Shown: positions 34,995-45,241, counted from the first letter of the stretch. The stretch: DNA of 64,000 bases from Pirellulaceae bacterium (GCA_029243025.1 JAQWSU010000034.1:62001-126000), one strand, 5' to 3'. Made by a program: numbers and translations. The notes: generated by a model from the sequence alone, not told the origin.

Positions 34995-35593
34995 CACCGA
35001 TCGTCGCGCCCCCAAAGGTCGCGTCGACTTCCACACAGCTAATCAGCTTTGCGGTGCATCCATCGTTGTTTCCGCATTTCTTCACCAGGAAATCCGAGAT
35101 CGAACGGCGATGCCGACGACTGCCCCCTGCGGTGCCAGTGGAAACGATACTCAAAGCCTGGCCTAGATTCTGCCCCGAACGCGTGGCCCCCGCCACATCA
35201 TCCCAGTTACCCCAAAACCGGGCGTCTCCCCAAGGACACCTGCGAACAAGCCGCCCCCGGTCGACGGCTTGGAATCCTATCACAACTCACAATACTGTCC
35301 CCCACCAATAACTTTCTTATTCGCCCAGCGTTACTCGCAGGGGAATCCGGTTTTCAACTCGAACCATCCGCATCTCAATCGACGGAAAACGAGATTTGAA
35401 TCAATTTCAGGAAAACTCGAAAATCGGCGAAAACGCGTAATACACGGCTTAAACTCAACAAAACGATCAGATCCCAGGCAATTCAGCGTTCGTCCCTGCC
35501 GTGTTGGCATTTCCCCACTAGCATCCCCGTGCTACCTTCCTCAACACCGAGTCGCATGGACAGCCGATTGCGTGCCCAGGAAGGCTAAACTGA
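34995..35593. other. Intergenic region before the desaturase gene
   Basis: A minus-strand frame at 34984-35283 (99 codons, containing GDARFWGNWDDVAGATR) has mildly protein-like composition and would overlap the DUF1501 stop. I give it about 0.2 as a gene. The rest shows nothing, apart from the promoter expected for the desaturase. Confidence 0.4.
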
Positions 35594-36673
35594 ATGACCG
35601 ACGCAGAACGAGTTCCAATGCCATGGAACGCAACGACCTCCAAATACAAGCAGCCTGATTTACTCAAAAGTTGGTGGCAAATCTCGAATACGCTGATTCC
35701 GTTCTTCGGTCTCTGGTACGTGATGTATCTCAGCTATTCTTACTCCTACCTGCTAACCTTGTTCCTGGCCATCCCCACCGCCGGCCTTCTGGTACGTGTG
35801 TTCATTATCCAACACGACTGCGGCCATCATTCATTTTTCAAGAATCATCGCTCGAACGATTTGTTGGGCTCTTTTTGTGGATTTCTCACATTGACCCCAT
35901 ACCACTTCTGGCGTCGAACCCATGCGCGTCATCATGTCACCAGCGGCAATCTTGACCACCGGGGCCACGGAGATGTCGGTGTGCTGACAGTGCGAGAATA
36001 CCAACAACGTTCACTTTGGGGCCAATGGCGATATAGGATTTATCGCAATCCGCTTTTTATGTTCTTTCTCGGTGCGAGTTTTCTTTTTATCGTCCAGCAG
36101 CGTTTTACAACCGGCGCTCCCCGCAGCTGGCGACGTGAACGCATGAGTGTTTACACAACTAACCTCGCCATTGCCGCCACATTGACCATCGCTTGGTTCA
36201 CCATTGGCTTGCAGACGTTCTTGATGATCGAATTACCGATCGTCGTTCTCGGCGCTGCGGCCGGAAGCTGGCTCTTTTTCGTCCAACACCAATATGAAGA
36301 AGCTTACTGGGAACATAACAAGAGCTGGGATTTCACGACCTCGGCATTGAAGGGAAGTTCTTACTATCGACTTCCAAGCGTGTTACGTTGGTTCAGTGGC
36401 AACATCGGCTATCATCACATTCACCACTTAAACAGTCGCATCCCTAATTACAATCTACCTGCCTGTTACGACGAAGAACTCTCGCTAAGACAGGCCCCAA
36501 CGTTTGGACTTCGTGAAAGCCTGCACTGTGCCGCACTCAAACTGTGGGATGAAGACCAACAACAGATGGTCACATTCAGGGAGACAAAACGATTGGTAAC
36601 GTCCAGCACGCTGATTCACACAGACAACACCTCTCAATCCTCTCAACCGCCCACCATGCGCAAGGCCAGCTAA
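35594..36673 (+). CDS. Membrane fatty acid desaturase
   Basis: 359 aa with about four to six membrane helices. The three histidine boxes for the di-iron centre are intact: HDCGHHSFF (about residue 76), HARHHVTSGN (about 112) and HHIHHLNSRIPNYNLP (about 276). The third box and spacing match the DesA/omega-6 (delta-12) acyl-lipid group. It introduces a double bond into membrane lipid acyl chains with O2 and electrons from ferredoxin or cytochrome. Regiospecificity is not provable from sequence. AGGAAGG precedes the ATG by about 12 nt. It is monocistronic, so regulation by temperature is possible but not seen. Confidence 0.93.
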   Translation: MTDAERVPMPWNATTSKYKQPDLLKSWWQISNTLIPFFGLWYVMYLSYSYSYLLTLFLAIPTAGLLVRVFIIQHDCGHHSFFKNHRSNDLLGSFCGFLTLTPYHFWRRTHARHHVTSGNLDHRGHGDVGVLTVREYQQRSLWGQWRYRIYRNPLFMFFLGASFLFIVQQRFTTGAPRSWRRERMSVYTTNLAIAATLTIAWFTIGLQTFLMIELPIVVLGAAAGSWLFFVQHQYEEAYWEHNKSWDFTTSALKGSSYYRLPSVLRWFSGNIGYHHIHHLNSRIPNYNLPACYDEELSLRQAPTFGLRESLHCAALKLWDEDQQQMVTFRETKRLVTSSTLIHTDNTSQSSQPPTMRKAS

Positions 36674-36814
36674 CCTACGCTTTTCCGAGTGGTCGACTTC
36701 TTCTCAGAGTGGGTTGCGCTGGACATGGTTCCTCTTTGGCTACCAACGCTCCTTGGTATCTCAATTACCCACAATCGTCCTGTAAATCGAAGCGACGATT
36801 ACCGATGAGCTCGT

Positions 36815-38152
36815 CTAAAGCTGTGAAATCCCGGTTGGATCCTTCACTTGCGGCGGCAATCTTTTTCCCTTCCATCCTTTCTGGAGCATCGAGCAGCTTT
36901 CACATCGACGTAATTCTGATTGGCATTGCGTCGCAAAACACTTCACACGCTGTTCTTGCAGCATAAAGGTAATTCGTTCCAGCTTTTGTGAAGCTCGCCC
37001 TTTGATAAGAATACAATCACCGTCTCCAAGATCTTGCGGAAGAAGCTTTAAGACATTCGGCAGATCATCGCCTGCCCGAAGGAGACAGTCGGACGACTTG
37101 CCCACCAACTTGAACCCCGCTCGATAATCCCGGTGATGCATTCCGACAATGATCGCTAAATCAAAAATTTCGGCGATTCGATTGCCGATTCGTCTGTACT
37201 CGGCTTTCACATTCGATCGCAAGTCGGAAATACTTCCCAAGATCAGTATCTTTCGTGAAAAGTGCTGCCCCTCGAAAAAGTCAAATGCGACATCGATCGT
37301 CTCAAGTGTGGATTTAAATTCATCCGACACCACAACCGCACCCGAAGCCAGCGGAATCGGATTGAGCCTGAGGGGACTGGGAGACAACCTCGAGATTCGA
37401 GAAATAACCTCTTCCATGTCCATCGACAACGCCGACGCAACCGCACAGCTGGCAAGCACGCAATGAATTTGATGGAGCCCAACGAGGGAAGTTCGAACAG
37501 GGTAATCGGCGTCCTTGATCCGTAGCTTGAATGAACAACCTTTCAGCCCATCGAGCTCCAGATCAGAAGCCTTGATCATCGCTGAATCAGAACGACCATA
37601 TGACCACTTCTGCGCCAGGCTATCGGCGGCCGATTTCGCTACCCAGGGGTTGTCTGCGTTGAATACAAGAATGTCATTCACCCCCTGCACCTTAAGCATT
37701 TCGCTTTTCTCTCGGCAAATGGCTGCTTTATCTGGAAACATCAACATGTGTTCACTGTGCACCGACGTAAAGACGACCAGATTTGGTTTGATCGCCTTCG
37801 CGTACCGCCTCATTTGTCCACCGGCACCGATCCCAACCTCCAAAACCACGAAGCGGCGCCAGGGTGGCGTCATCAAAATGTGAAACGCCACTGATGAGAA
37901 AGCATTTCCTAATTGCTTATATGTCGACGGCTGCGAGAGCCCCAATGCGGCTGCGATGCACCGCATCGTGGTAGTTTTGCCTAGACTTCCAACCACCACA
38001 ATAATCGTGGTTCGACGCAAGAAAAGAAGTCGATAAAACTGTGCAATCTTCAAGAGCAACGGATAGGTGACAGCACTTACCCATTCAAAAAGATACAGTC
38101 GCCCCATCGGCGTTTGCAGGTAAGTCAGCAAATCACGGACCTTAGGCCTCAC
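36815..38152 (-). CDS. Mur-ligase-family enzyme (MurF-like)
   Basis: 445 aa from the GTG at 38152. The ATP-binding loop is a variant, VVVGSLGKTTTMRCIAAAL, followed by NAFSSVAFHIL and the second motif VVLEVGIGAGGQMRRYA. Then VVFTSVHSEHMLMF, the FNADNPWV region and a C-terminal ligase domain (VVVSDEFKSTLETIDVAFDF; GDCILIKGRASQKLERI). This is MurF-like in outline, with an added N-terminal hydrophobic segment (LFEWVSAVTYPLLLKI). Mur ligases add amino acids to UDP-muramyl or similar carboxylates. No peptidoglycan genes lie nearby, so it may act on another polymer. The GTG overlaps the stop of an uncertain upstream ORF. Confidence 0.85.
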   Translation of the reverse strand: MRPKVRDLLTYLQTPMGRLYLFEWVSAVTYPLLLKIAQFYRLLFLRRTTIIVVVGSLGKTTTMRCIAAALGLSQPSTYKQLGNAFSSVAFHILMTPPWRRFVVLEVGIGAGGQMRRYAKAIKPNLVVFTSVHSEHMLMFPDKAAICREKSEMLKVQGVNDILVFNADNPWVAKSAADSLAQKWSYGRSDSAMIKASDLELDGLKGCSFKLRIKDADYPVRTSLVGLHQIHCVLASCAVASALSMDMEEVISRISRLSPSPLRLNPIPLASGAVVVSDEFKSTLETIDVAFDFFEGQHFSRKILILGSISDLRSNVKAEYRRIGNRIAEIFDLAIIVGMHHRDYRAGFKLVGKSSDCLLRAGDDLPNVLKLLPQDLGDGDCILIKGRASQKLERITFMLQEQRVKCFATQCQSELRRCESCSMLQKGWKGKRLPPQVKDPTGISQL

Positions 38153-38733
38153 GTTTCACCACCTTGTTGAAACGCTCTTTTTGAATGCGAATAACGCGAA
38201 TTTCTTTTGATCAAGCCAACTTCGTAACCAAGAAACAAGCACCCCCAAGCGACGAACGAGTTGACCGCCTTTCGAAAAAAAAGGGCAAATTGATGAGGCG
38301 AACCGAATGATTGCCTCGACTGACATTTCCCAGCAGCGCACCACTTCACCCATGAACGGCCCAGCCAGCGCACCCCACCAAAGTAATCTTCAAAAAGATA
38401 ATTCGCGAGGCCGATTCGCAAGTTTTTCGACAACTGGAGCGTTTTAAGGAAAATCGGCCTCTTATTTTGCCTGCCGTTGCAGAAAGCTTGGCAGAATTTT
38501 GTCGTCGTCAGCAGCGGCTTTGCAGTCGGCACGCTTCTTAGCCTGCGAATTGTTGCGTGGGAGCCGAAAAGAGCGGCTTCATGCGCGATCGGGCCGTATT
38601 CGATCCTATTTTTCGCACCACGGGCCGCCTCAATCGGGAATTTCCTCCAACCCACAAATTGCCCTTCCAAAAAGCCGAGTCCACCGGTTTGGTATTCCCA
38701 ACACCTCTCGAACAAATCAGCCCCATCGTGCAA
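38149..38733 (-). CDS. Uncertain ORF upstream of the Mur-ligase-like gene
   Basis: 194 codons whose TGA overlaps the GTG start of the Mur-ligase-like gene (GTGA). The overlap suggests coupling. The composition is only mildly protein-like, rare AGG codons are frequent, and no motif or family is recognisable. A second frame at 38156-38353 looks about as plausible, so the region may hold a frameshifted remnant. I see no membrane or signal features. Treat as a candidate only. Confidence 0.28.
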   Translation of the reverse strand: MHDGADLFERCWEYQTGGLGFLEGQFVGWRKFPIEAARGAKNRIEYGPIAHEAALFGSHATIRRLRSVPTAKPLLTTTKFCQAFCNGRQNKRPIFLKTLQLSKNLRIGLANYLFEDYFGGVRWLGRSWVKWCAAGKCQSRQSFGSPHQFALFFRKAVNSFVAWGCLFLGYEVGLIKRNSRYSHSKRAFQQGGET

Positions 38734-38899
38734 AATGTCTCAAAGTCGTGTGTTGCCGCGAGCCGGCATACTCAAGGATCATGGACGATCTGACGATTCG
38801 GACTTTTATCACACGGTCTGAGACAGCAAGGCTGGCAAGTTGTTTCCAACTTGGCTGAACTCTCGACTTTTCGACCAACGCACTTTTCAACGAAAAAAA

Positions 38900-41800
38900 A
38901 TGCAAAACCTAACCGAACTTCGCCGATCTTTAGGCACCATCCGACCTGTCGATCGGTCGGAACACACGGCCTATCGTGAACGCCTTCTGCAATACATTAA
39001 TCTTCAATTAATCGCGCACGGATTGCCTCAATGCGAATCATTGGACGACGGCCAATTCGCTGACGTGGCGCGTGGCCTACTCGACCAACACCAGAGCCAG
39101 GCACGATTACTTTCCGATTATCGATGTCCAGTGGACGCTCGAATCGAATCGTTTCTAAACCGTTACTTTGCCGATCTGGATCTCCCGGAACCGATTCGGT
39201 TACCCAGCGAAACATTAATCGTCGATCGACACGGGATGGCGCGTGAACTGGCCATGCCACCGGATTGTGACACCTTTGAGAACGACATCATCCAATCCTA
39301 TCGGGTGCGCAATGGGGTACTACACAATCCCCGCCATGACCGACGCACCACCCAAGGCACCTTTCACATTGCCGAGGGCGGCCTGCCGATCCCGGATGAC
39401 AAGCGCAGCGTGCCCAAGCGAGTCTTTGCGGAGTTACTCCGGCGAGCGATGAATCCGCCGGATGAATTACTTCAACTGCCCTTTACTTCGAATCAAGAGC
39501 AGCAAGCGCGTTGTATTGTATCTTTATTATTGCGACCGATCGTTTGCCCCAATGTCGAGAACGTCACAGCCCAAAAATCGATGGAGATTCGATTTTTCGC
39601 GCCGGGCACCTTGGTAAGCAATTTAGACTTCGTCGAATCAATCTTTGGAAATGCTGGTGATCCGTACATTCCCGAGAATGACGCGGGATTGGATATTCAC
39701 CATTGGACGGGGCACACGGGTGTTGTGATTCTGGCACCGCAACTTGAAACGGTTACCAAAAAGGAGCTTGGTCTACCCCATTTTGCCGACGCTACGCCGC
39801 GTCAACGCCGGGATGAAATGTGCTGGAAAGACGAGAGGGAACTCTACAACGACGGTCGTGCCTTTAAGCTTACTTGTCGCGACCAGTCGGGTGTCATCGT
39901 CACTTTGATTTCGGACAATTACTTTGGCTATTGCAAGAAAGAGGTAAAAACACAGATCGGCTACGCTGCCAATCTGTCGGGTAACTACGAAGAAGAACAT
40001 GCTGGCGGTGCGATTGCTTTTTCCAGCTATGGTCTTGGCGACGAATTCCAGTTCGACAGCGTGCGTTACACGGGCCGCACGTTTGCAGATGTCATTCGAG
40101 ATTATGAGCCGTGCATTAAAGTCTATCCGGAGGGTTATGCAGAGGACCTGCTCTATCCCGATTTAGTCTACGTCAAGGAAGATGCTCGGGCAGATGTGCG
40201 CCGACAGCAGGTATTTTGGAAGCATCACGGAGAAGAGCACTCGATCGCATTGCTACCGGGCAAAGTGTACATGGGCCCATCGGGTTACCGTTTACGGATG
40301 GAGCGCCACCCGGCCGCCCCCACTTGGCGCCTCGTCGGCACCGTGGGCGAAGGGGTACTCTGTCACAAGCCATGCACCGTCAGCGGTGGTGGGAAGAGTG
40401 AAATCAGCAAATCAATTCGGGACTACATGCACTATGGTCCGATCTTTGTCGCGGATATCGACCAGGACATGACACAAGTCCAGGAGATCTTTGACCGTCA
40501 CTATCAAGATCGCTGGAAAGTCCCGCCAGATTACTCCGAATTTCCTACCCGCAGCGTGCTCAGTCCAGCGCGATCGCTGGGCAGCGTCATCAAACTGCTG
40601 ACTCCATCACCAGAATACACCGACGTTTACAATGAATGGTTACGTTCGATACCGAGTCACATCTATGCGATTGCCTACATCATCAAGCGATTCTATCGCC
40701 CTGAGTGGGGGACGAAATGGCGTGATCACTTCGGCGTCGATGTGATTAACGGCGACTCGGGACATGAACTCAAATACCGAGATCGCCAACTCGTGGGAAC
40801 CTACCTACGTGTTGGCTTACTGGAACCCCAAGCTTGGAGAACGTTTAAAGTTCGACAGGATTTCATTGCCTCAGAAAAACTACAAGTCGAAGATGACATT
40901 ACGGCATCCGTGGTTGTTCCGTCGCAGCAGCTCGCCGATTTACCGAAGGGAAATCCCGAACTCAGTTACAAATTCCTCACCAATTGCGAATATCGTTTCT
41001 TCCAACGGCCAGATGATGCGATCCATCGCGGACTGGACAAACAGACCGAACGAGATCTGTCCCAGCCCGACAACTTCATCTCGAACTTTGAACCTCTTAC
41101 CCACGAACAAGTCGCCGAAATGACGAAATACATCGTTGATTTCGACGCCTTCAGCCAGCCCATGCAGCAGATGCTGAATGATGTCCACGACCTGGGAGAT
41201 GGCTACGTGGTCTGCTCAGCCAATCCGCGCCAGATCGATGGCAAACCCACACGAAACCCGCGTTACCTTCAAAATCGACCTGACGTCGTTCAACCGATGC
41301 ACCGACATGTGGCGGAAATGGGAACTCGACTATCGCGAAGCATTCCCGCCCACAAACCAGTACACATGCCAGTGGGCGCAGTGCTTATCGGGCGTCGAAA
41401 CAACCCACCAGATCGAGCCCAAGGAATTCGCGGCCTCGCCGTCTACAATCCCATCCACTATCAACAATTGCCCGAACTATTCATGGACCTAATCACGTCC
41501 TTGACGGGCAGAAGCCCCTCCACGACAGGATTCGGCAGCGAAGGGGCTCTCACCAAAGGTCCGTTCAACGCCTTACGTCCGACCGCCGATCTCAATGCCG
41601 CGTTGGTCAGCTTTATCCTGACTGGCCTGGGAGGTTTTTCCACCGCGGCAGGCCATATCGGCCCCAACGTTCGCGTTGGACATGACATCAGTCTCCTAAT
41701 ACCGGAAGTCTGGTGTCGAATGTCACCGGAAGAACGCGACCCAGACTGGATGATCGAACAAGGTTTGCTCGAATCCATTAACGATTTCGAACATAACGGC

Positions 41801-42379
41801 GTTACAATTCCCGCTGGTCGACTCGGATTTCGTATCACCTATCGATTTGTACGTTGGTTTTTCGGCCGTATTTTCGACAATCCAGACAAACTCTTTGACG
41901 AATCGATTCTGCGTCCCGAGCAACAGGACCTCGATGCGTTCGCCGATGGCATCCTCTACATCTCCGAGGCACAGCAACAAGTTGCACAACGTTACTTTGA
42001 CGACGAATCCGTGGAAGATGCTTGCCCGCCCTTACGTGCCCTCTTACACATCATGGCCCAAGGGCAGTACGAAGGAAAAACGGAACGCGACCCGGAAATC
42101 CGAAAACTGTTTACGCGGGAATCGTTACTCGGGAGCGATTGGTATCAACAGCGGCTTACAACGCGTCAGGAACGTGACGTTCATCTATGGAGTCGCCACC
42201 TTCACTATCTCGAAGAGTTTATCGCCAATCCCCACAACTCAGCGGTCACTGAGCGTCTGCGTTTGGACGCTCGCCTGACTCACACTCAACAGCAATTAGC
42301 AACGGTCACCGCAGCGGATTATACGCAGGCATTGATTGGTGCCATTGGAACCGAACCAGCGCTTCGCCCCATCGCTTAA
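38900..42379 (+). CDS. Probable PPi-type phosphoenolpyruvate carboxykinase
   Basis: 1159 aa from the ATG at 38900; an upstream frame extends to 38840 without homology. It is a very large cytosolic protein without signal peptide or helices. Length and general character match the pyrophosphate-dependent PEP carboxykinases described from Propionibacterium and Entamoeba (about 1100-1150 aa). A Gly-rich phosphate-loop-like motif, TVSGGGKSEISKSI, lies at about residues 492-505. Other segments are HHWTGHTGVVILAP, NLSGNYEEEHAGGAIAF and RSPSTTGFGSEGALTKGPFN. The enzyme would interconvert PEP, CO2 and Pi with oxaloacetate and PPi. The family assignment is from memory of size and motif, so moderate. Monocistronic. 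Confidence 0.6.
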   Translation: MQNLTELRRSLGTIRPVDRSEHTAYRERLLQYINLQLIAHGLPQCESLDDGQFADVARGLLDQHQSQARLLSDYRCPVDARIESFLNRYFADLDLPEPIRLPSETLIVDRHGMARELAMPPDCDTFENDIIQSYRVRNGVLHNPRHDRRTTQGTFHIAEGGLPIPDDKRSVPKRVFAELLRRAMNPPDELLQLPFTSNQEQQARCIVSLLLRPIVCPNVENVTAQKSMEIRFFAPGTLVSNLDFVESIFGNAGDPYIPENDAGLDIHHWTGHTGVVILAPQLETVTKKELGLPHFADATPRQRRDEMCWKDERELYNDGRAFKLTCRDQSGVIVTLISDNYFGYCKKEVKTQIGYAANLSGNYEEEHAGGAIAFSSYGLGDEFQFDSVRYTGRTFADVIRDYEPCIKVYPEGYAEDLLYPDLVYVKEDARADVRRQQVFWKHHGEEHSIALLPGKVYMGPSGYRLRMERHPAAPTWRLVGTVGEGVLCHKPCTVSGGGKSEISKSIRDYMHYGPIFVADIDQDMTQVQEIFDRHYQDRWKVPPDYSEFPTRSVLSPARSLGSVIKLLTPSPEYTDVYNEWLRSIPSHIYAIAYIIKRFYRPEWGTKWRDHFGVDVINGDSGHELKYRDRQLVGTYLRVGLLEPQAWRTFKVRQDFIASEKLQVEDDITASVVVPSQQLADLPKGNPELSYKFLTNCEYRFFQRPDDAIHRGLDKQTERDLSQPDNFISNFEPLTHEQVAEMTKYIVDFDAFSQPMQQMLNDVHDLGDGYVVCSANPRQIDGKPTRNPRYLQNRPDVVQPMHRHVAEMGTRLSRSIPAHKPVHMPVGAVLIGRRNNPPDRAQGIRGLAVYNPIHYQQLPELFMDLITSLTGRSPSTTGFGSEGALTKGPFNALRPTADLNAALVSFILTGLGGFSTAAGHIGPNVRVGHDISLLIPEVWCRMSPEERDPDWMIEQGLLESINDFEHNGVTIPAGRLGFRITYRFVRWFFGRIFDNPDKLFDESILRPEQQDLDAFADGILYISEAQQQVAQRYFDDESVEDACPPLRALLHIMAQGQYEGKTERDPEIRKLFTRESLLGSDWYQQRLTTRQERDVHLWSRHLHYLEEFIANPHNSAVTERLRLDARLTHTQQQLATVTAADYTQALIGAIGTEPALRPIA

Positions 42380-42429
42380 TGGCTTAAAACTATTCCCAGC
42401 TGTGACCTGCGGCAGGCAACCTTGGTCTC

Positions 42430-43212
42430 ATGAGATTTGATCACCATATTGGTATCGACTATTCGGGGCGCGAAACGCCTGTGAGCCGCACCTCGGCACT
42501 CCAAGTCTATGCAGACTTTCCGGGAAACGCGCCACAACGAATATCACCGCCCGAACCTCGAGGCAAGGCGCGGAAGAACTGGTGCCGGAAAGGGATCGCA
42601 AGCTGGCTCCTCGAACAAACTCGTAACACCCCAACATTCATCGTGGGAATTGATCATGGATTCTCGTTTCCCTTGAGTTACTTTGAGCGATATCAACTGA
42701 ACTCCTGGCCCGCATTCCTCGACGATTTTTCTCACCACTGGCCTACCGATGATGATCACACCAAAATTGATTCGATACGAGCGGCAACACCTGATCAGCT
42801 CGCGCGTACCGGTTCAAGTCGGGATCTACGGCTTACGGAAAAATGGAGCAGTTCGGCCAAGTCGGTCTTCCAATTTGACGTCCAGGGCAGTGTCGCCAAA
42901 TCGACCCACGCCGGACTCCCCTGGCTGCGACAGTTGAGGCGAGAGGCCGCAGCGATAATTCATTTCTGGCCTTTTGACGGCTGGACCATACCCGAGGGTA
43001 AATCGGTTGTTGCGGAAATCTATCCTTCGATTTTCAGCAAACGGTACGACAAGGAGGAGCGAACGCCGGACCAGCAAGATGCTTACTCCGTCGCACGCTG
43101 GCTTGCTGAAGCAGATGCTCGGTCGGTTCTCGATCGCTATTTTGCTCCACCGCTGACGCCACAGGAACGGCGTTTCGCCGACTTGGAAGGCTGGATCCTC
43201 GGCATTCTTTAA
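42430..43212 (+). CDS. DUF429-like protein (predicted RNase H-fold)
   Basis: 260 aa. The N-terminus HHIGIDYSGRETPVSRT has the Asp-containing first strand of the DUF429 fold. FIVGIDHGFSFPLSYF looks like the second acidic strand, and VVAEIYPSIFSKRY with DQQDAYSVARWLAEAD resembles the family C-terminus, supplying further acidic residues. DUF429 proteins are predicted to have an RNase H-like nuclease fold, with unproven activity. It follows the PEPCK-like gene by 50 bp, so co-transcription is possible, but no functional link is obvious. Confidence 0.78.
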   Translation: MRFDHHIGIDYSGRETPVSRTSALQVYADFPGNAPQRISPPEPRGKARKNWCRKGIASWLLEQTRNTPTFIVGIDHGFSFPLSYFERYQLNSWPAFLDDFSHHWPTDDDHTKIDSIRAATPDQLARTGSSRDLRLTEKWSSSAKSVFQFDVQGSVAKSTHAGLPWLRQLRREAAAIIHFWPFDGWTIPEGKSVVAEIYPSIFSKRYDKEERTPDQQDAYSVARWLAEADARSVLDRYFAPPLTPQERRFADLEGWILGIL

Positions 43213-43646
43213 GCGAGAAAGGTCGATGGTCATTTTCCAAACGCGAACGATTCTGTTTTTTTCACAAATGGCGAAGCTGCGCCGCCTCACGAAATTCGCG
43301 TTGCAAAGAACGTTGCGGTTTTCGCCTTCCGTTCAATCTTCCCAACGATTCCGAGCCAATCGTCCCCACGCAACCGTTTGACTTGTTGGCGAAACTTTTG
43401 CAATCCAAAGGAGCCAACCGATCTGCCCGCAACTACAGCGGTGAGTTAGAATGCGGCAGCGCTCTATCAGCCCGCTGTGCTGTTCAAAGCGAAAATACGA
43501 TCGGGCTTTTTGCTCCGGCCGCGACGCACTGACCAAGATTTTAGCGGGCTAATCTCGGCGCGAGGGAGATCTGCAGCAACCAACAATCGAGTCGACGACA
43601 AACCGTTTTCGGCTTTTCAATCCTCCAATTGCAGGAAGTCAGCGAC
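43213..43646. other. Intergenic region before the flavoprotein gene
   Basis: No protein-like frame or RNA gene. It should hold the promoter for 43647. Confidence 0.5.
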
Positions 43647-45203
43647 ATGGAACACGATTTGGTTCAGCTGCAACCCTTCGACAAATACAATCGGAATTTG
43701 GAATCGAACGTTCATCCCGTCAACTGGGAACAGCCTGCAGCTCGTAATCCCTATCATCTGGTCGTAATTGGCGGTGGTACTGCCGGATTGGTGACAGCTG
43801 CCGGCGCGGCAACGCTTGGCGCCCGCGTGGCCTTGATCGAAACTGAACTGATGGGAGGTGATTGCCTAAATGTGGGCTGTGTTCCCTCCAAGGCATTGAT
43901 TCGATCCGCACGCGTGGCAGCCACCGTGCGTCAGGCGGAAGCGTATGGGATCATTCATGGCGACGAGGCCCAGATTAATTTTGGTAAAGTCATGGAGCGC
44001 ATGCGACGCCTGCGATCAACCATTAGCCCCAATGATGCTGCCAAGCGATTTTCCGAGCTGGGTGTTGATATCTTTTTCGGCCGAGGTTCCTTTGTCGACA
44101 ACAATACGGTCCGTGTCACCCAACAAGACAGTTCATCCAGCACCTTGAAATTCAAAAAGGCCGTGCTTGCAACAGGCGCCCGAGCTGCCGCCCCGCCGAT
44201 CCCCGGCCTCGACGACGTAAATTTCTTGACGAATGAAAATCTATTCTCAATCACCGAACTACCAACACGGTTCGGAATCATTGGAAGCGGTCCCATTGGC
44301 AGCGAAATGGCACAAACATTCGCACGGCTCGGCAGCCGAGTCACTCTTTTCGAACAATCAGACCGTATTCTGACTCGAGAGGATCCGCAGGCGGCGGCAA
44401 TCATCCAAGAACAACTCGCGCGGGACGGCGTTGACCTGCGACTGAACACTCAAGACATGCAAATTTCCCAAAACAGCGACGGAGCGATTCTTGTCCAAAT
44501 CATGCAACAGGACACGCCTTGTCGGATCGAAGTTGACCAATTACTGGTCGCGGTTGGCCGAGCGCCCAATACCGAAGGGCTGAATCTTGAAACCGTCAAC
44601 GTTAAATACGATCGACACGGCGTCCAGGTAAACGACTACCTCGAGACAACAAATCCCCGGATCTACGCCGCCGGTGATATCGCTTCTCAATATAAATTTA
44701 CTCATGCCGCCGATTTCCAAGCACGCATCGTAATCCAAAATGCGCTCTTCGCAATCGGGCGTTTAGGCCGAAAGAGTTCGCGTGAATTGATCATCCCTTG
44801 GGCGACCTATACGGCGCCTGAGATTGCCCACATCGGTCTTTACGAAGATGACGCAAAACGAAAAGGCATCCTGATAGACACCTACATTCAACCCTTAAGT
44901 GAGACTGACCGTGCAATTCTTGACGGGCAAGATGCGGGCTTTGTCAAAGTACACACCAAACGTGGGACGGATCAAATCATCGGTGCGACGATTGTGGCGG
45001 AAAATGCCGGCGACATGATTTCCGAAATCGGTATCGCCATGACAAATCGAATCGGGTTGTCTAAAATTGCATCCACTATTCACCCCTACCCCACTCAGGC
45101 AGAAGCGATTCGAAAGCTGGGCGACCAATTCAACCGCACAAAGCTAACGCCCTTCGGAAAACGCGTCTTAAACCTACTCCGCCAACTTAACGTGGGCCGA
45201 TAG
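43647..45203 (+). CDS. Mercuric-reductase-like pyridine nucleotide-disulfide oxidoreductase
   Basis: 518 aa from the ATG at 43647, with AGGAAG upstream; an in-frame TTG at 43629 is less likely. A 35-residue N-terminal extension precedes the FAD motif VVIGGGTAGLVTAAGAA. The redox-active disulfide is GGDCLNVGCVPSKALI, as in class I enzymes. NAD(P) binding is at FGIIGSGPIGSEMAQTFARL, and the second FAD motif at NPRIYAAGDIA. The C-terminal interface has HPYPTQAEAIRKLGDQFN with His. The C-terminal vicinal Cys pair of true MerA is absent, so mercury reduction is doubtful; a dihydrolipoyl-dehydrogenase-like or other disulfide reductase role is as likely. Confidence 0.92.
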   Translation: MEHDLVQLQPFDKYNRNLESNVHPVNWEQPAARNPYHLVVIGGGTAGLVTAAGAATLGARVALIETELMGGDCLNVGCVPSKALIRSARVAATVRQAEAYGIIHGDEAQINFGKVMERMRRLRSTISPNDAAKRFSELGVDIFFGRGSFVDNNTVRVTQQDSSSSTLKFKKAVLATGARAAAPPIPGLDDVNFLTNENLFSITELPTRFGIIGSGPIGSEMAQTFARLGSRVTLFEQSDRILTREDPQAAAIIQEQLARDGVDLRLNTQDMQISQNSDGAILVQIMQQDTPCRIEVDQLLVAVGRAPNTEGLNLETVNVKYDRHGVQVNDYLETTNPRIYAAGDIASQYKFTHAADFQARIVIQNALFAIGRLGRKSSRELIIPWATYTAPEIAHIGLYEDDAKRKGILIDTYIQPLSETDRAILDGQDAGFVKVHTKRGTDQIIGATIVAENAGDMISEIGIAMTNRIGLSKIASTIHPYPTQAEAIRKLGDQFNRTKLTPFGKRVLNLLRQLNVGR

Positions 45204-45241
45204 CCGCCAAAACAAAATCTCCCCTAATACCTTTGCTGATT

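Noticed and set aside
34984-35283. 99-codon minus-strand frame after the DUF1501 gene
   Set aside because: Mildly protein-like, but no family and no start signal; it overlaps the DUF1501 3' end.
38156-38353. Possible third in-frame UGA before the Mur-ligase-like gene (frame B, ending RW-TGA)
   Set aside because: It is in frame with the Mur-ligase GTG, but no homology spans the stop and no hairpin at the right distance was seen.
43647-45203. Annotation as a true mercuric reductase
   Set aside because: The N-terminal HMA domain and the C-terminal vicinal Cys pair are absent and no mer genes are adjacent, so only the general family is claimed.
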